From contig NZ_JACIEU010000014.1 of assembly GCF_014197035.1 (NCBI RefSeq), positions 108,451 through 172,450 on the forward strand: a DNA stretch of 64,000 nt. The letters are read 5' to 3'. This document shows positions 1-9,549 of this stretch, piece by piece. Numbering within the stretch: position 1 is the first letter of the stretch; each line of letters starts with the position of its first letter. Below the pieces are notes generated by a model. The model was not told where the DNA came from and did no database searches. It saw only the letters and a program-made list of their open reading frames with translations. This DNA is from Sphingobium scionense. Its GTDB lineage: Bacteria; Pseudomonadota; Alphaproteobacteria; Sphingomonadales; Sphingomonadaceae. The translations under genes were made by a program, and so were the position numbers.

Positions 1-405
1 TCTTCCTCTGATCGTCCTGGCCCCTTGCAGGCGATGGCAGCGCGCCGCGATCAGGCGGGGCTATCACGGGAACAGCATGATGCAATCTGATCGAGTGCTT
101 CATGGATCGCACTGGCGCGCAATCGATCACGACTGATCGAAAGCGCGCACTCCACAGTGCGATCCGGCCCGCCAGGCCAAATTGGCGGGGGCCGTTCCAG
201 TCCGTTCCAGTACAGTTACCCCTCCGTTTCTCCTCTTCCAGACGAACAGAGAAATCCGCCATGACCAGCCGTCACACTGCAGCTTTCAAGACTGTGCGTA
301 GATTCCATATTTAATGACCAGGCTTCTCCTTCACCGTCGTTCAGGAATCGCTATCTGCCGCCGCTTCGATCCGGTAGGAGGGCGCAACGAAGCAGGGTGA
401 TTTGC
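1..405. other. Region without a supported gene
   Basis: I see no convincing coding region here. Short open frames exist but lack a ribosome-binding site or protein-like composition. A short direct repeat (cgttccagt, twice) lies near 195-215. The stretch presumably carries the promoter of the pilus operon that follows, but I could not pick out a promoter with confidence. Confidence 0.4.
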
Positions 406-678
406 ATGTTGCGCTATTCCGGCCGCACCTTCCTGATGGCAGGATCGATGCTCATCGGCACCGCTGCGCCTGCGCAACAGGCCGCGCATGGCTCCCTGCT
501 GGTCGGCGCGGTTGTCGTGCAGCCCTGCCGCATTTCCACTGACGAAGCCGTTAGAAATTGCAGACAAGATCCTTACCGAGTGACGAAATCATCCGTCGAT
601 AGCAGAGCAACCCTTTCCCCTCGCAATAGCAACATGGATGATGGCCGACATGGCGACATCCTGTCCTACGAGTTCTGA
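406..678 (+). CDS. Small putative secreted protein upstream of the SCPU pilus operon
   Basis: A 90-residue frame starting at the ATG just after agggtga. The first ~25 residues look like a signal peptide: basic start, a hydrophobic run FLMAGSMLIGTAAPA, then AQQ. The following piece, GSLLVGAVVVQPCRIST, resembles the first beta-strand and first cysteine of spore-coat-U pilins, so it may be a short or truncated relative of the next gene. A second cysteine follows shortly after. It reads in the same direction as the SCPU operon, about 135 bases upstream. The C-terminal half has no recognisable fold. The call rests on the signal peptide and position; it could be a decayed pilin gene. Confidence 0.45.
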   Translation: MLRYSGRTFLMAGSMLIGTAAPAQQAAHGSLLVGAVVVQPCRISTDEAVRNCRQDPYRVTKSSVDSRATLSPRNSNMDDGRHGDILSYEF

Positions 679-812
679 CAGGCTTTCCCCCTTGTCTTGC
701 AGCGAACGCTATTTACGCAAAATATTGGTAAAGCCGTCTTTTGCCCAAAAGCGCGTTATTAACCGATATTGACGATACTCCCTCCATCAAAGCGTGAGGC
801 GTTGGAGGACAC

Positions 813-1310
813 ATGTTTCGTTTCAAACTGGCCGCATCCTTCGCGGCCGCTACCCTGCTCTCCGGCCTGGCAGGCACAGCCCAGGCAGCCACCACCACCA
901 CGACCTTCCCGGTTACCGCAACCGTGATCAAGGCCTGCGTCGTGTCGGCCACGGCGCTGGCGTTCGGCAATTATGACCCGACCGCAAGCGGGCCGACCGA
1001 CGCCACGTCCACCCTGTCGGTTCTCTGCACGGTCGGCACCACCTATACGGTCGGCCTGACCGCGGGCACGGCATCGGGGGCGACCGTGACCACGCGCAAG
1101 ATGTCGAGCGGAAGCAATCTGTTGAGCTATGCGCTGTACCAGGATTCGGCGCACACGACGAACTGGGGCAACACACCTGCAACCGACACCGCCGCCGCGA
1201 CGGCGCCGGTCGGCACCAATGCCCTGACCGTCTATGGCCGGATCACGGCCGGCCAGAATGTCCCGATCGGTTCCTATAGCGACACCATCACCGTCAACGT
1301 CGTCTATTGA
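813..1310 (+). CDS. Spore coat U (SCPU) domain secreted pilin-like protein
   Basis: A 165-residue exported protein of the spore-coat-U family, predicted to be a subunit assembled by the chaperone-usher genes that follow. Residues 1-25 are a clear signal peptide ending in GTAQA. The mature part begins TTTTTFPVTATVIKACVVS, the typical SCPU opening strand with its first cysteine. It then shows the ALAFGNYDP motif and ends GSYSDTITVNVVY, the donor-strand-like C-terminus of this family. The start is preceded by a ggagg-type site. It begins the operon SCPU - chaperone - usher - SCPU, with 21 bases to the chaperone. Family members in other bacteria form archaic-type secreted pili used in adhesion and biofilm. 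Confidence 0.93.
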   Translation: MFRFKLAASFAAATLLSGLAGTAQAATTTTTFPVTATVIKACVVSATALAFGNYDPTASGPTDATSTLSVLCTVGTTYTVGLTAGTASGATVTTRKMSSGSNLLSYALYQDSAHTTNWGNTPATDTAAATAPVGTNALTVYGRITAGQNVPIGSYSDTITVNVVY

Positions 1311-1331
1311 TCGGTCCGGAGCGAGGCGACC

Positions 1332-2075
1332 ATGCCCAAGATGTTCGCACGATGCGCAGCGGCGGCCCTGCTCGCCCTGACGCCACCCGCCTCCGGCTGG
1401 GCCGCGACGCTGAAAATCTATCCGGTATTGGTCGCGCTTGACGACAAGACCCCGGTCGAGACGATGACGATCGAAAATAGCGGCGATGCACCGGCCCGCA
1501 TGCAGGTGCGGGTCGTGGCATGGCGGCAGGACAACGGGCAGGATCTGTTCGAGGAAACACGCGACATCCTGGCCAATCCCCCACTGTTCGAAATAGCCCC
1601 AGGCGGGCAGCAGATTGCGCGCTTCGGCCTGCGCACGGCCCCCGCGCCGACCGAAAAAAGCTATCGCGTCTTCCTGGAGGAAATCCCGACCGATCGCCCG
1701 ACCGCCGCGGGCGAGATCCGCACATTGCTCCGTGTCAGCATCCCGATCTTCGTGACCGCGCCCGGTGCGCAGGCATCCCTGGCGTGGCAACTGACCGCCA
1801 CCAATGACAGGCAGCTCATGCTGACCGCACGCAATGAAGGCAGCGCACATGTCCACCTCAATCGCCTCGACCTGAAGCGGGCCGACGGCACGCCATTGGC
1901 GACGAGGCAGGAATCGATCTACATCCTCCCCGGCGCGACACGCAGCTTCCTGTTCGACATGCAACGGCCGGTGCGCGGCGGAGAGAAGCTGACGCTGGAC
2001 GCGGCCACCGGCCAGCGCACCCTGTCCGCGCCGCTCGTCCTCCAGGCGGCATCCCATGCCGGTGGGACGCGCTAG
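1332..2075 (+). CDS. Periplasmic pilus chaperone (FimC/PapD-like)
   Basis: A 247-residue chaperone that should bind the SCPU subunits in the periplasm and deliver them to the usher. A signal peptide covers about residues 1-24 (ending SGWAA). The first immunoglobulin-like domain follows with LKIYPVLVALDDKTPVETM and the NSGDAPARMQVRV strand typical of fimbrial chaperones. A central PAPTEKSYRVFLEEIP segment matches the conserved YR(V/L)-x-x-EIP motif. The second domain carries LTATNDRQLMLTARNEGSAHV, near the family's usual N-x-G signature. Its 3' end overlaps the usher start by 20 bases, so the two genes are probably translationally coupled. Confidence 0.92.
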   Translation: MPKMFARCAAAALLALTPPASGWAATLKIYPVLVALDDKTPVETMTIENSGDAPARMQVRVVAWRQDNGQDLFEETRDILANPPLFEIAPGGQQIARFGLRTAPAPTEKSYRVFLEEIPTDRPTAAGEIRTLLRVSIPIFVTAPGAQASLAWQLTATNDRQLMLTARNEGSAHVHLNRLDLKRADGTPLATRQESIYILPGATRSFLFDMQRPVRGGEKLTLDAATGQRTLSAPLVLQAASHAGGTR

Positions 2076-4374
2076 CGCCCTTCTTGTCCTGCCCTGCGTC
2101 GTGGCCAGTTGCGGCATTGCCCGCGCGCAGGACCGCGCGCCGGCGGCAGGCGCAGTTGCAACGACGGCAGACGCAACGGCGACACCGGCAATGATACTGG
2201 CCTCGGTCACGCTCAACGGGCGATTGTTGCCAGGCGACTATCTGCTTGCGCGGCGCGCCGGCGCGTTCCTGGTGCGCGTGACGGATCTGGCGGCCTGGCG
2301 GATGCGCCCGTCGACCGGCACGGCAACGATGATCGATGGCGACGCCTTTGTCGCGCTGTCCGCGCTCGGCGGTGTCGCGGCCGCCTTTGACGAGCCTAAC
2401 CAGGCCTTATTGCTGACGGTGTCGCCCGAAGCCTTCGAGGCGACCAGCGTTGCGCCTGCCAGCGCCGTCGCGGCGCCCAGCGACAATATGCTCGCTGCCT
2501 TCCTCAACTATGACATTTCGGCCGAATATGCCGGCAAGGCGCGCCTGGGCGCCTTCGTGGAGGCGGGGCTGTCCGATGACTGGGGCGTGGTGTCGAACAG
2601 CATGCTGCTGGGCAACGGCACGGTCTATGGCCGGGCGACCCGGCTGGACAGCTATTATCTGCGTGACGATCCGATCAACCTGACACGCCTCGTCATCGGC
2701 GATGGCGTGACAGACGCACGCGACTGGACGCGGCAGATCCGCTTTGGCGGCATGCGCTTCGGCACCGAGTTCGCCCTGCAGCCAAGCCTCCTGACCTTTC
2801 CGACGCCGTCCCTTGCCGGCAGCGCCGCCGTGCCGTCGAACGTGGAGCTGCTGGTGAACGGCACCCAACGCTTCCAGACCGACGTCGGCCAAGGGCCATT
2901 TTCCATCAACCAGGTGCCGCTGGTCACGGGTGCCGGCCAGGTGACGCTGGTGATCCGCGATCCACTGGGCGTGGAGCGGCGCGTCACCTCCAGCTATTAT
3001 GTCAGTTCCCATCTGCTGCGCGCGGGCCTGGCGTCATGGTCGATGGAAGCAGGCGCCGAACGGCGGGGCTATGGGCTGCGCAGCTTCGGCTATGACAATC
3101 CCTTCCTGGCCGGCACCTATCGCCGTGGCCTGACCGACCGGCTGACGATCGAGGGACGGGCCGAAGCCAGCGCCGACGTCACCATGGCCGGCGGCGGCGT
3201 CAACATGATCATCGTTCCGATCGGCGAGATCAGCCTTGCGGCAGCGGGATCGGCAAGCCAGGCCGGTGAGGGCCTATTGTATCGCGCGGCCTTTGCCCGC
3301 AACGCGCCGACCTGGAACGTCGCTCTCAGTTACCAGCGGGCCTCGAACCGCTATCGCGAAATCGGTGTTGAGCGCGACAGCGAGCGGATCGTGGAACAGG
3401 TGCAAGGCTCTGCCGGATGGAGCCTGGGCACCATGGGCACGATCGGCGCATCCTATACCAGCCTGACCTATGCCGACAGCCAGTCCGCCCGCGTCCTGTC
3501 GGGCAATTACAGCCTGTCCCTGCGCGACAAGGCCTTTGTCAGCGCCTACGCGATCCGCAGCCACTTTTCGGAAAGCGGCCATGAAAACAGCATCGGCTTC
3601 AATCTGACCATCCCCTTCGGCCCGCGCAGCAGCGCCTATCTCCAGGCCGACCGGGGTGGCGTGCGGGCGGAAATGCGCAGCACCCCGCCGCAAAGTGGAG
3701 GCTGGGGCTATCGGGCAGCGATTTCGACCGGCAGCAATGCGCAGCAACAGGGCGAGCTTTTGTGGCGCGGCAATGCGGCGGAGATGACCGCGCAGGTGGA
3801 CCGTGCCGGTGGACAAACCGGCGGGCGCGTCACCGGCCAGGGCGGCCTGTTGCTGGCCGATGGCGCGCTGTTCCCGACCCGCCGGGTGGAAAGCGGCTTT
3901 GCCGTGGTGCGCGTGCCCGGCCAGGCCGATGTGCGCATCTATCAGGAAAACCGACTGGTCGCCCGGACCGACGCCCATGGCATGGCCGTCATTCCCGACC
4001 TGCGCCCCTATGAAGTCAATCGCCTCAGCATCGCGGCGGCGGACGTGCCGATCGACATCCGGATGCCCAATGACCAGATCAGGGTGGTGCCACGCTACCG
4101 TGGTGCCGTCAGCGTGCGTTTCGTTGCGGTCCGGGAGCATCCGGCGACATTGCGTATCGTCATGCCGGACGGCGCGCCGGCGGAAATTGGCGCCAGCGTC
4201 ACCGCGGAAAATGAAAAATCCTTCGTCGGCAATGATGGCGCCGTCTTCATCCGCAACCTTCATCCCGGCATGATTCTGACCGTCGATACGGGGGACGGCC
4301 CCTGTCATGTTCGGGTCGACGCCGTGCCGGACGAAATGCTACCAGTGATCGGGCCGCTGACATGCGTGCCATAA
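2056..4374 (+). CDS. Outer-membrane usher of the SCPU pilus
   Basis: A 772-residue PapC/FimD-family outer-membrane usher, slightly shorter than classical ushers (about 800-850 residues), as is usual for SCPU clusters. A signal peptide ends near ARAQ. An N-terminal chaperone-binding domain precedes a long beta-barrel region rich in alternating aromatic strands (RLVIGDGVTDARDWTRQIRF, SINQVPLVTGAGQVTLVIRD, SSYYVSSHLLRAGLASWS). The C-terminal plug-type domains include YQENRLVARTDAHGMAVIPD and an ending GDGPCHVRVDAVP. It sits between the chaperone and the second SCPU gene, and its stop overlaps that gene's ribosome-binding site. Confidence 0.93.
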   Translation: MPVGRASALLVLPCVVASCGIARAQDRAPAAGAVATTADATATPAMILASVTLNGRLLPGDYLLARRAGAFLVRVTDLAAWRMRPSTGTATMIDGDAFVALSALGGVAAAFDEPNQALLLTVSPEAFEATSVAPASAVAAPSDNMLAAFLNYDISAEYAGKARLGAFVEAGLSDDWGVVSNSMLLGNGTVYGRATRLDSYYLRDDPINLTRLVIGDGVTDARDWTRQIRFGGMRFGTEFALQPSLLTFPTPSLAGSAAVPSNVELLVNGTQRFQTDVGQGPFSINQVPLVTGAGQVTLVIRDPLGVERRVTSSYYVSSHLLRAGLASWSMEAGAERRGYGLRSFGYDNPFLAGTYRRGLTDRLTIEGRAEASADVTMAGGGVNMIIVPIGEISLAAAGSASQAGEGLLYRAAFARNAPTWNVALSYQRASNRYREIGVERDSERIVEQVQGSAGWSLGTMGTIGASYTSLTYADSQSARVLSGNYSLSLRDKAFVSAYAIRSHFSESGHENSIGFNLTIPFGPRSSAYLQADRGGVRAEMRSTPPQSGGWGYRAAISTGSNAQQQGELLWRGNAAEMTAQVDRAGGQTGGRVTGQGGLLLADGALFPTRRVESGFAVVRVPGQADVRIYQENRLVARTDAHGMAVIPDLRPYEVNRLSIAAADVPIDIRMPNDQIRVVPRYRGAVSVRFVAVREHPATLRIVMPDGAPAEIGASVTAENEKSFVGNDGAVFIRNLHPGMILTVDTGDGPCHVRVDAVPDEMLPVIGPLTCVP

Positions 4375-4385
4375 GGAGGATGAGG

Positions 4386-4880
4386 ATGCGCGTCGGCCAT
4401 GCCCTCTACGCCGTTGCGGCCGCGCTGACGGCCCTGTTCATGGCGGCACCCGCGCAGGCGGCGTGCGATCCCCTGGCCCTCTGCACCTGCACCGTATCGG
4501 CGAGCGGCCTGAGCTTCGGCAATTACAACCCGGTCGCCAGCGGGGATAATGATTCATCGGGAACGGTGCGCGTGCGCTGCTCGCTGGTGGTCGCGCTGGG
4601 CGGCAGCTACACGATCCAGCTGAGCAAGGGGACATCGTCCACCTATGCGCCGCGCGTCCTGACCAGCGGCGGCTCGACGCTCGCCTATAATCTCTACACC
4701 AGCAACGCGCGCAATCAGGTCTGGGGCGATGGGACCGGCGGATCGCAGACGGTGACCAGCAATTTCATCGCGCTGTTTAGTCTGGATCAGACCACGACCG
4801 TCTATGGCCGTATCCCGGCAGGGCAGAATGTCGCGCCCGGCAGCTATTCGGACACGGTGCTGGTGACGGTCATTTTCTGA
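4386..4880 (+). CDS. Spore coat U (SCPU) domain protein, second subunit
   Basis: A 164-residue exported pilin-like protein, paralogous to the first gene of the operon. Both carry an LxFGNYxP motif (SGLSFGNYNPVASGDN) and the same C-terminal strand, GSYSDTVLVTVIF. The start chosen is the ATG six bases after the strong aaggagg that overlaps the usher stop. ATGs at 4362 and 4380 are in frame but badly spaced. The signal peptide runs to AAPAQA. The segment CDPLALCTCTVSA gives three cysteines at the mature N-terminus. This is the last gene of the operon and it converges on the GGDEF gene. Confidence 0.92.
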   Translation: MRVGHALYAVAAALTALFMAAPAQAACDPLALCTCTVSASGLSFGNYNPVASGDNDSSGTVRVRCSLVVALGGSYTIQLSKGTSSTYAPRVLTSGGSTLAYNLYTSNARNQVWGDGTGGSQTVTSNFIALFSLDQTTTVYGRIPAGQNVAPGSYSDTVLVTVIF

Positions 4881-4920
4881 TCAGACGGCCATGGGTCAGG
4901 TCATGTGCGCCTGATAGCGC

Positions 4921-5865
4921 CTACTCGTTGGCGGCCAAGGAATAGCCTTCGCACGTCTGCCCATCGAATTGCGTCGTCGTGATGCAATCGCGCCCGCGCT
5001 GCTTGCTCGCGTAAAGCTGGCGATCCGCCTCGGCCATCCAGAGATCGGCAGCCATATCAGCATGGCAGCGAGCGCTGGCTACGCCGATGCTGACGGTGAT
5101 GAAGGGGCTGACCTGCGACTGGGCATGGGGGATGTTCAGCGACTGGATTTGCAGCCTGATTTCCTGCGCGACCATTTCGGCCCCCTGTGGGTCCGCGCCG
5201 GGCAGGATGCAGGCGAACTCCTCGCCGCCATAGCGCGCCGGCAGGTCGGTCGCGCGCTTGACCGCACGGGTCAGCGCGGCACCGACCATGGCAATGCAGC
5301 GATCCCCGGCCGGGTGGCCATAGGTGTCGTTGAACTGTTTGAAGAAATCGATGTCGAGCATGATTACCGACAGCCATTCGCCGGTCCGGGCCAGTCGTGC
5401 GGACTCCGTCTGCAACGACCGCTCCATATGACGACGATTGCTGAGCCCCGTCAGCGCATCGGTGACGGCCATGGCTGCCAATTGATCGCGCAGGCGCTTG
5501 AGTTCGACATGATTGCCGACCCGTGCGCGCAATATCGCCGGCTGGATCGGCTTCGTCACATAATCGATGGCCCCCAGCGACAGGCCGCGCATCTCGTCCT
5601 CGGTATCGCCAAGCCCGGTGGTGAAGATGATCGGCATGTCGGCCAGCATGCTGTCCGCCTTGATCTGGCGACAGACTTCGAAGCCGTCGATCCCCGGCAT
5701 CAGCACGTCCAGCAGGATCAGGTCGGGCTGCACCGTGCGCGCGATGTCCAGCGCCTGCTGGCCAGAGGTGGCGAAGCAGATTTCATAATCATCCTCCAGC
5801 ACGGCATTCATGATTTCGATGTTCGAAATCTCGTCATCGACGATCAGGATGGTGGCCTTGCTCAT
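4921..5865 (-). CDS. Response regulator with GGDEF output (diguanylate cyclase, PleD-like)
   Basis: A 314-residue cytoplasmic signalling protein. An N-terminal receiver domain (about residues 5-120) has the acidic pair DDE and the phosphoacceptor in [22 protein letters not shown] domain follows with the active-site version [18 protein letters not shown] precedes GGEEF by five residues, which is the RxxD inhibitory site, so product feedback by c-di-GMP is expected. It should make c-di-GMP when phosphorylated. The start overlaps the stop of the hybrid kinase gene by four bases (ATGA), so kinase and cyclase are almost certainly partners in one phosphorelay. Confidence 0.95.
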   Translation of the reverse strand: MSKATILIVDDEISNIEIMNAVLEDDYEICFATSGQQALDIARTVQPDLILLDVLMPGIDGFEVCRQIKADSMLADMPIIFTTGLGDTEDEMRGLSLGAIDYVTKPIQPAILRARVGNHVELKRLRDQLAAMAVTDALTGLSNRRHMERSLQTESARLARTGEWLSVIMLDIDFFKQFNDTYGHPAGDRCIAMVGAALTRAVKRATDLPARYGGEEFACILPGADPQGAEMVAQEIRLQIQSLNIPHAQSQVSPFITVSIGVASARCHADMAADLWMAEADRQLYASKQRGRDCITTTQFDGQTCEGYSLAANE

Positions 5866-8705
5866 GATGTCGCTCCTGCCCGGTCGACCGACTGGGCTGC
5901 TGTGTCCGCGTCCGACGCATCGGTATCAATCAGTGCGAGGGCGGTTTCATAATCCAGTTGCTCCAGCGCCCGCTGCACCGGATGGCGCGCGCGCTGATCC
6001 GGCGTCAGACCCATCACCTGAGCCAGCCGCTCGAACCCGGCGCGTGCGCTCAGGCTCCGGCGCGCGATCAGGCCGCGTAGTTCGGCGCGCGCCTGTTCAA
6101 CGGCACCGCTATCCTGCACGGCGATGATCGCGACATCCGGCGCCTGATCGCTGCCCGTCAGGCTGCGCGCTGCGGCGATGGCCGGCGCGATGGCGGCCTC
6201 CAGATCGACGATCGCGACCAGCGCCGCCCCGGTCTCCCCCGCCGCCAGCATCCGTTCGATGTCCGACGCGATCTGCTGGACGCCGGGCAGTTCCAGCGAT
6301 CCGGCCACACCCTTCAGGCTATGGGCCAGGCGCCGCGCATCGGGCAGCAATCCGGCCGCCATATGCGCCCGCAAATCCCGCGCGACATGGTCATAGCTGT
6401 CACCGAAGGTGACGATCAGCTTGCGCAGCAGTCCGGTCTTGCCATTGACCCGCGCCAGTGCGGCGGGCAGGTCGAAAGGCGGCAGTCGATCGGGCAGCGA
6501 CGGGGTTGCAACCGATGGCGCAACCGGCGGCGTTGGCTCCGCGACCGACCGCCCGGCCTTCAGCCAGCGATCCAGCACCCGGACCAACACCGGTGGTTCG
6601 ACCGGCTTGGCGATATGATCGTTCATCCCCGCAGTCCTGCAGCGCTGCTTTTCCTCCTCATAGGCATGGGCCGTCATCGCGATGATCGGCAGATCCTCGG
6701 CGCTCCATTGCTCGCGGATGATGCGGGTGGCGCTGATGCCGTCCATTTCGGGCATCTGCACGTCCATCAGCACGGCGGCATAGCCCGCCCCCTTCTCGCG
6801 CACCATGTCGCAGGCGATGCGGCCATTTTCCGCGAAATCCACCTTCAGCCCGGCATCGTCCAGCAGTTCGGCCGCAATCTCGCGGTTGATCTCATTATCC
6901 TCGACCAGCAGCACGCGCAGCCCGCGCAATTCTTCTGCCACCATCGGCAGGGCGGGCACGGCCGGCGCGGCGACATGGACGACGGGCGCATGTTCCTCGG
7001 CGAAAATCTCGGTGATCGTGTCCAGCAACAGCTTGGGGACGACCGGCTTGGTCAGGAAGGCGGCAACCTTGTCGGTATCGACGCCGTGCAACAGATCGTC
7101 GGCGCCATAGGCGGTAATGATCAGCGCCTTGGGACAGGGATGCCGCAGCGCCTTGGTGCGCAGCGCATCGACCGTCTCCATGCCGTCCAGGCCGGGCATC
7201 TTCCAGTCGAGCAGGGCCAGATCATAGGGTTCGCCCCGTTCGTCGGCATGTTCGATCGCGGCGATCGCCTCGCCGCCCGACGCCACCAGGTCCACCGCCA
7301 TGCCCCAGCCGGCAAAGACATCATGGATGATCTGGCGCGAGGCCGGATTATCGTCTGCTGCCAGCACGCGCAGCCGGCGGACATGCGCCGACATCGGCAT
7401 TTCCAGTCCCATCGCCCGGTCGTCCGCGTCCATCAGCATGTGGCAGATGAAGGTGCTGCCCTGGCCGGGTGCGCTCTCGACCGCGATGTCGCCGCCCATC
7501 TGCTCCACAATCTGCCGGCAGATGGCAAGGCCAAGGCCGGTGCCACCGAACCGCCGTGTGGTCGAACTGTCCGCCTGGGTGAAGGAATGGAACAGCGATT
7601 TCTGCTGCTCGGGGGTCATGCCGATGCCGGTGTCGCGCACCGTCAGCTTCAGCCGTACCCGGCCATTCTGCTCGGACGCCGACAGGCCGATGGTGACGGT
7701 GCCTTCCTCGGAAAATTTGACGGCATTGCTCATCAGGTTAAGCACCACCTGACAGAAGCGCATTTCGTCGCCGATCAGCCGCTGGGGCACATCGGCGTCG
7801 ACCCGCGAGACGACCCTGACCTGCTTCGCCTCGGCATTGGCCGCGACCAGTTGAATCTGGTTCTCGATCGCACTCCGCAGGGTGAAGGGATGCGCCTCCA
7901 GCGTCAGCTTGCCCGCTTCATTCTTCGAGAAATCAAGGATGTCGTTGATCAGCCGCAACAGCGACACGCCGGCCTGGTTGATCTTGCCGATATAATCCTG
8001 CTGCTTGGGGTCGAGGTCGGTCCGGGCGACCAGATGGCAAAAGCCCAATATGGCATTCATCGGCGTGCGGATTTCATGGCTCATATTGGCCAGGAACAGG
8101 CTCTTCGCGCGATTGGCCTCCTCCGCCTCGCGGGTCCGCGCCTCCAACGCCTGATTCTTGGCCAATATCTCCTCGCCCATCTTCTGGTTGCGCTGGAAGC
8201 TCTCCACCAGCTTGTCGCTCAGCCAGACCAGCACCGCCGTCTGGAAGGCGACGATGCCCGCGTGCAGCAGCACCCGTTCCAGATTGCCCTGCCCCGGAAA
8301 CACCGCATAGGGCAGCAGATAGAGCAGCAGCAGATGATGCAGCGCCGTCGCCGTCGCCGCCGCCAGGATGGCGCGCTTGTCGCACCATGCGATCGTCAGC
8401 GCCAGCATGGCGAAGAAATACATGTGCATGTCCATCTGCCAGGCGTGGCCGCGCAGCAGGAACAGCAGCATCGCCGGTTCGCCCATCAGCGCGACGGCGG
8501 ACAGATAGCGGGTCGCAGGGGCAATGCCCTGACGCCACCAGGTCAGATGATAGGCGCCCGCCAGCAATGTGCCGCCCAACGCTGCACCGATCGGCGAATG
8601 GCCGGTCAGAAGGGCAATGGTCGCCAGCAACGGGACATGCGCCCAGAAGAGCGGCACGAGGAAGCGGCCAAAGTGGAAACGCAACTTGTCCAGCTCGATA
8701 ATCAT
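5862..8705 (-). CDS. Hybrid sensor histidine kinase with two receivers and Hpt domain
   Basis: A 947-residue membrane-bound phosphorelay kinase starting [10 protein letters not shown]. Several hydrophobic segments occupy roughly residues 15-170. A short coiled segment then leads to the HisKA box, [16 protein letters not shown], near residue 210. The ATPase domain shows N and G boxes ([34 protein letters not shown]). Receiver one starts near residue 443 ([21 protein letters not shown]). Receiver two starts near 595 ([26 protein letters not shown]). A C-terminal Hpt domain has its phosphoryl histidine in AHSLKGVAG near 793. An upstream in-frame extension exists but is a shadow of the preceding gene. 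ATGA overlaps on both sides make this a three-gene operon with the membrane protein and the diguanylate cyclase. Confidence 0.94.
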   Translation of the reverse strand: MIIELDKLRFHFGRFLVPLFWAHVPLLATIALLTGHSPIGAALGGTLLAGAYHLTWWRQGIAPATRYLSAVALMGEPAMLLFLLRGHAWQMDMHMYFFAMLALTIAWCDKRAILAAATATALHHLLLLYLLPYAVFPGQGNLERVLLHAGIVAFQTAVLVWLSDKLVESFQRNQKMGEEILAKNQALEARTREAEEANRAKSLFLANMSHEIRTPMNAILGFCHLVARTDLDPKQQDYIGKINQAGVSLLRLINDILDFSKNEAGKLTLEAHPFTLRSAIENQIQLVAANAEAKQVRVVSRVDADVPQRLIGDEMRFCQVVLNLMSNAVKFSEEGTVTIGLSASEQNGRVRLKLTVRDTGIGMTPEQQKSLFHSFTQADSSTTRRFGGTGLGLAICRQIVEQMGGDIAVESAPGQGSTFICHMLMDADDRAMGLEMPMSAHVRRLRVLAADDNPASRQIIHDVFAGWGMAVDLVASGGEAIAAIEHADERGEPYDLALLDWKMPGLDGMETVDALRTKALRHPCPKALIITAYGADDLLHGVDTDKVAAFLTKPVVPKLLLDTITEIFAEEHAPVVHVAAPAVPALPMVAEELRGLRVLLVEDNEINREIAAELLDDAGLKVDFAENGRIACDMVREKGAGYAAVLMDVQMPEMDGISATRIIREQWSAEDLPIIAMTAHAYEEEKQRCRTAGMNDHIAKPVEPPVLVRVLDRWLKAGRSVAEPTPPVAPSVATPSLPDRLPPFDLPAALARVNGKTGLLRKLIVTFGDSYDHVARDLRAHMAAGLLPDARRLAHSLKGVAGSLELPGVQQIASDIERMLAAGETGAALVAIVDLEAAIAPAIAAARSLTGSDQAPDVAIIAVQDSGAVEQARAELRGLIARRSLSARAGFERLAQVMGLTPDQRARHPVQRALEQLDYETALALIDTDASDADTAAQSVDRAGATS

Positions 8706-9190
8706 GATGTCTGCCCCCCCGGCAATGGTTCGCCGCATTCGATCCGCGACGGCGTTGCGATCACGCCCCAGGCCCCCGCCTTGCGCAACGCCGCCGCGAA
8801 ATCCGGCCGGGTCGACCCGGCAATGATGATGTTGGACAGGCGCCCCATGCCGACCAGACCGCCGTCGGCCGCCCGGACCAGGTTGATGGCATCGGCCCGC
8901 GACGCCCCCCACGGCGCGATCACCAGATAGCGCCCCGAACCGCTGCCGCTCATGATCCACGCCGCCGCCAACCCGACCAATCCGGCCAGCATCAGCAAGG
9001 CCGCGGGAATATAGGCGGAAATAGCGCAGGAAGACGCACAGGGCGCTTCGTTGCGAACGGTCCGCGAACAACTGTTCAAATCATTAAGGAGACCGGCCTC
9101 GTCCATGGCATTATTAGGCCATAGAAGCATTTTATAATGGTTAAGGGCAAATTGCTTCTTCTGTTCGCAAAATGACGATCCATCCCGCAC
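8702..9190 (-). CDS. Hypothetical membrane-anchored protein coupled to the hybrid kinase
   Basis: Up to 162 residues; the start is uncertain and internal methionines at MLLWPNN or MDEAGLL are alternatives. One clear transmembrane helix, [19 protein letters not shown], is followed by a small globular C-terminus: [38 protein letters not shown], then [17 protein letters not shown] do not recognise the family. The tail ends with a four-base ATGA overlap into the kinase gene, so it is probably co-translated and may act as a signal input or sensor partner for it. The C-terminal composition and the overlap support a real gene; the N-terminal third is weakly supported. Confidence 0.65.
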   Translation of the reverse strand: MRDGSSFCEQKKQFALNHYKMLLWPNNAMDEAGLLNDLNSCSRTVRNEAPCASSCAISAYIPAALLMLAGLVGLAAAWIMSGSGSGRYLVIAPWGASRADAINLVRAADGGLVGMGRLSNIIIAGSTRPDFAAALRKAGAWGVIATPSRIECGEPLPGGQTS

Positions 9191-9549
9191 AACAGGATCG
9201 CCCTTAATATATGAAATTACAGAAAATATCGTCAGGAACAGGATGTGTTTTACAAGTTATACATCAAAATCATCGCGTTTCCCGCAATTCCGCCATCGGC
9301 TTGCCCGGCTCGCTCGAACATGGCATCTGCGCCGCCCGAACCCATATTTTTGCTGGACAAGCCCCTGTCGATGGCCTTGCGCGACGCCGCGCACCGGCCT
9401 TCGTCAGGCGCTTCGCCGGCATTGCCGAGGACAATGCGCCAGCCTGCCCGTTACCCGTTCCTGTCCGACACGCAGTGCGCCGGCGATATCCCGATCGTCG
9501 CGCCCATGCCGGATAGCATGCCATCCCCCGCGATGAGCCTTGCCGCCTG
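9191..9549. other. Divergent intergenic region before the Wadjet operon
   Basis: About 360 bases between the minus-strand signalling operon and jetA. The left part (roughly 9200-9290) is clearly more AT-rich than its surroundings and probably carries both divergent promoters. A 76-codon frame (9320-9550) ends exactly at the jetA start with a TGATG junction. Its composition looks non-coding and I do not call it a gene. No strong ribosome-binding site is visible directly before jetA, so some form of coupled translation remains possible. Confidence 0.35.

Noticed and set aside
759..2216. Minus-strand frame opposite the SCPU and chaperone genes
   Set aside because: Shadow; Arg/Gly-rich with no family features.
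6321..8930. Long plus-strand frame opposite the hybrid kinase
   Set aside because: Shadow frame of a high-GC gene: low-complexity Q/H/R/G composition and no motifs, while the minus strand has clear kinase motifs.
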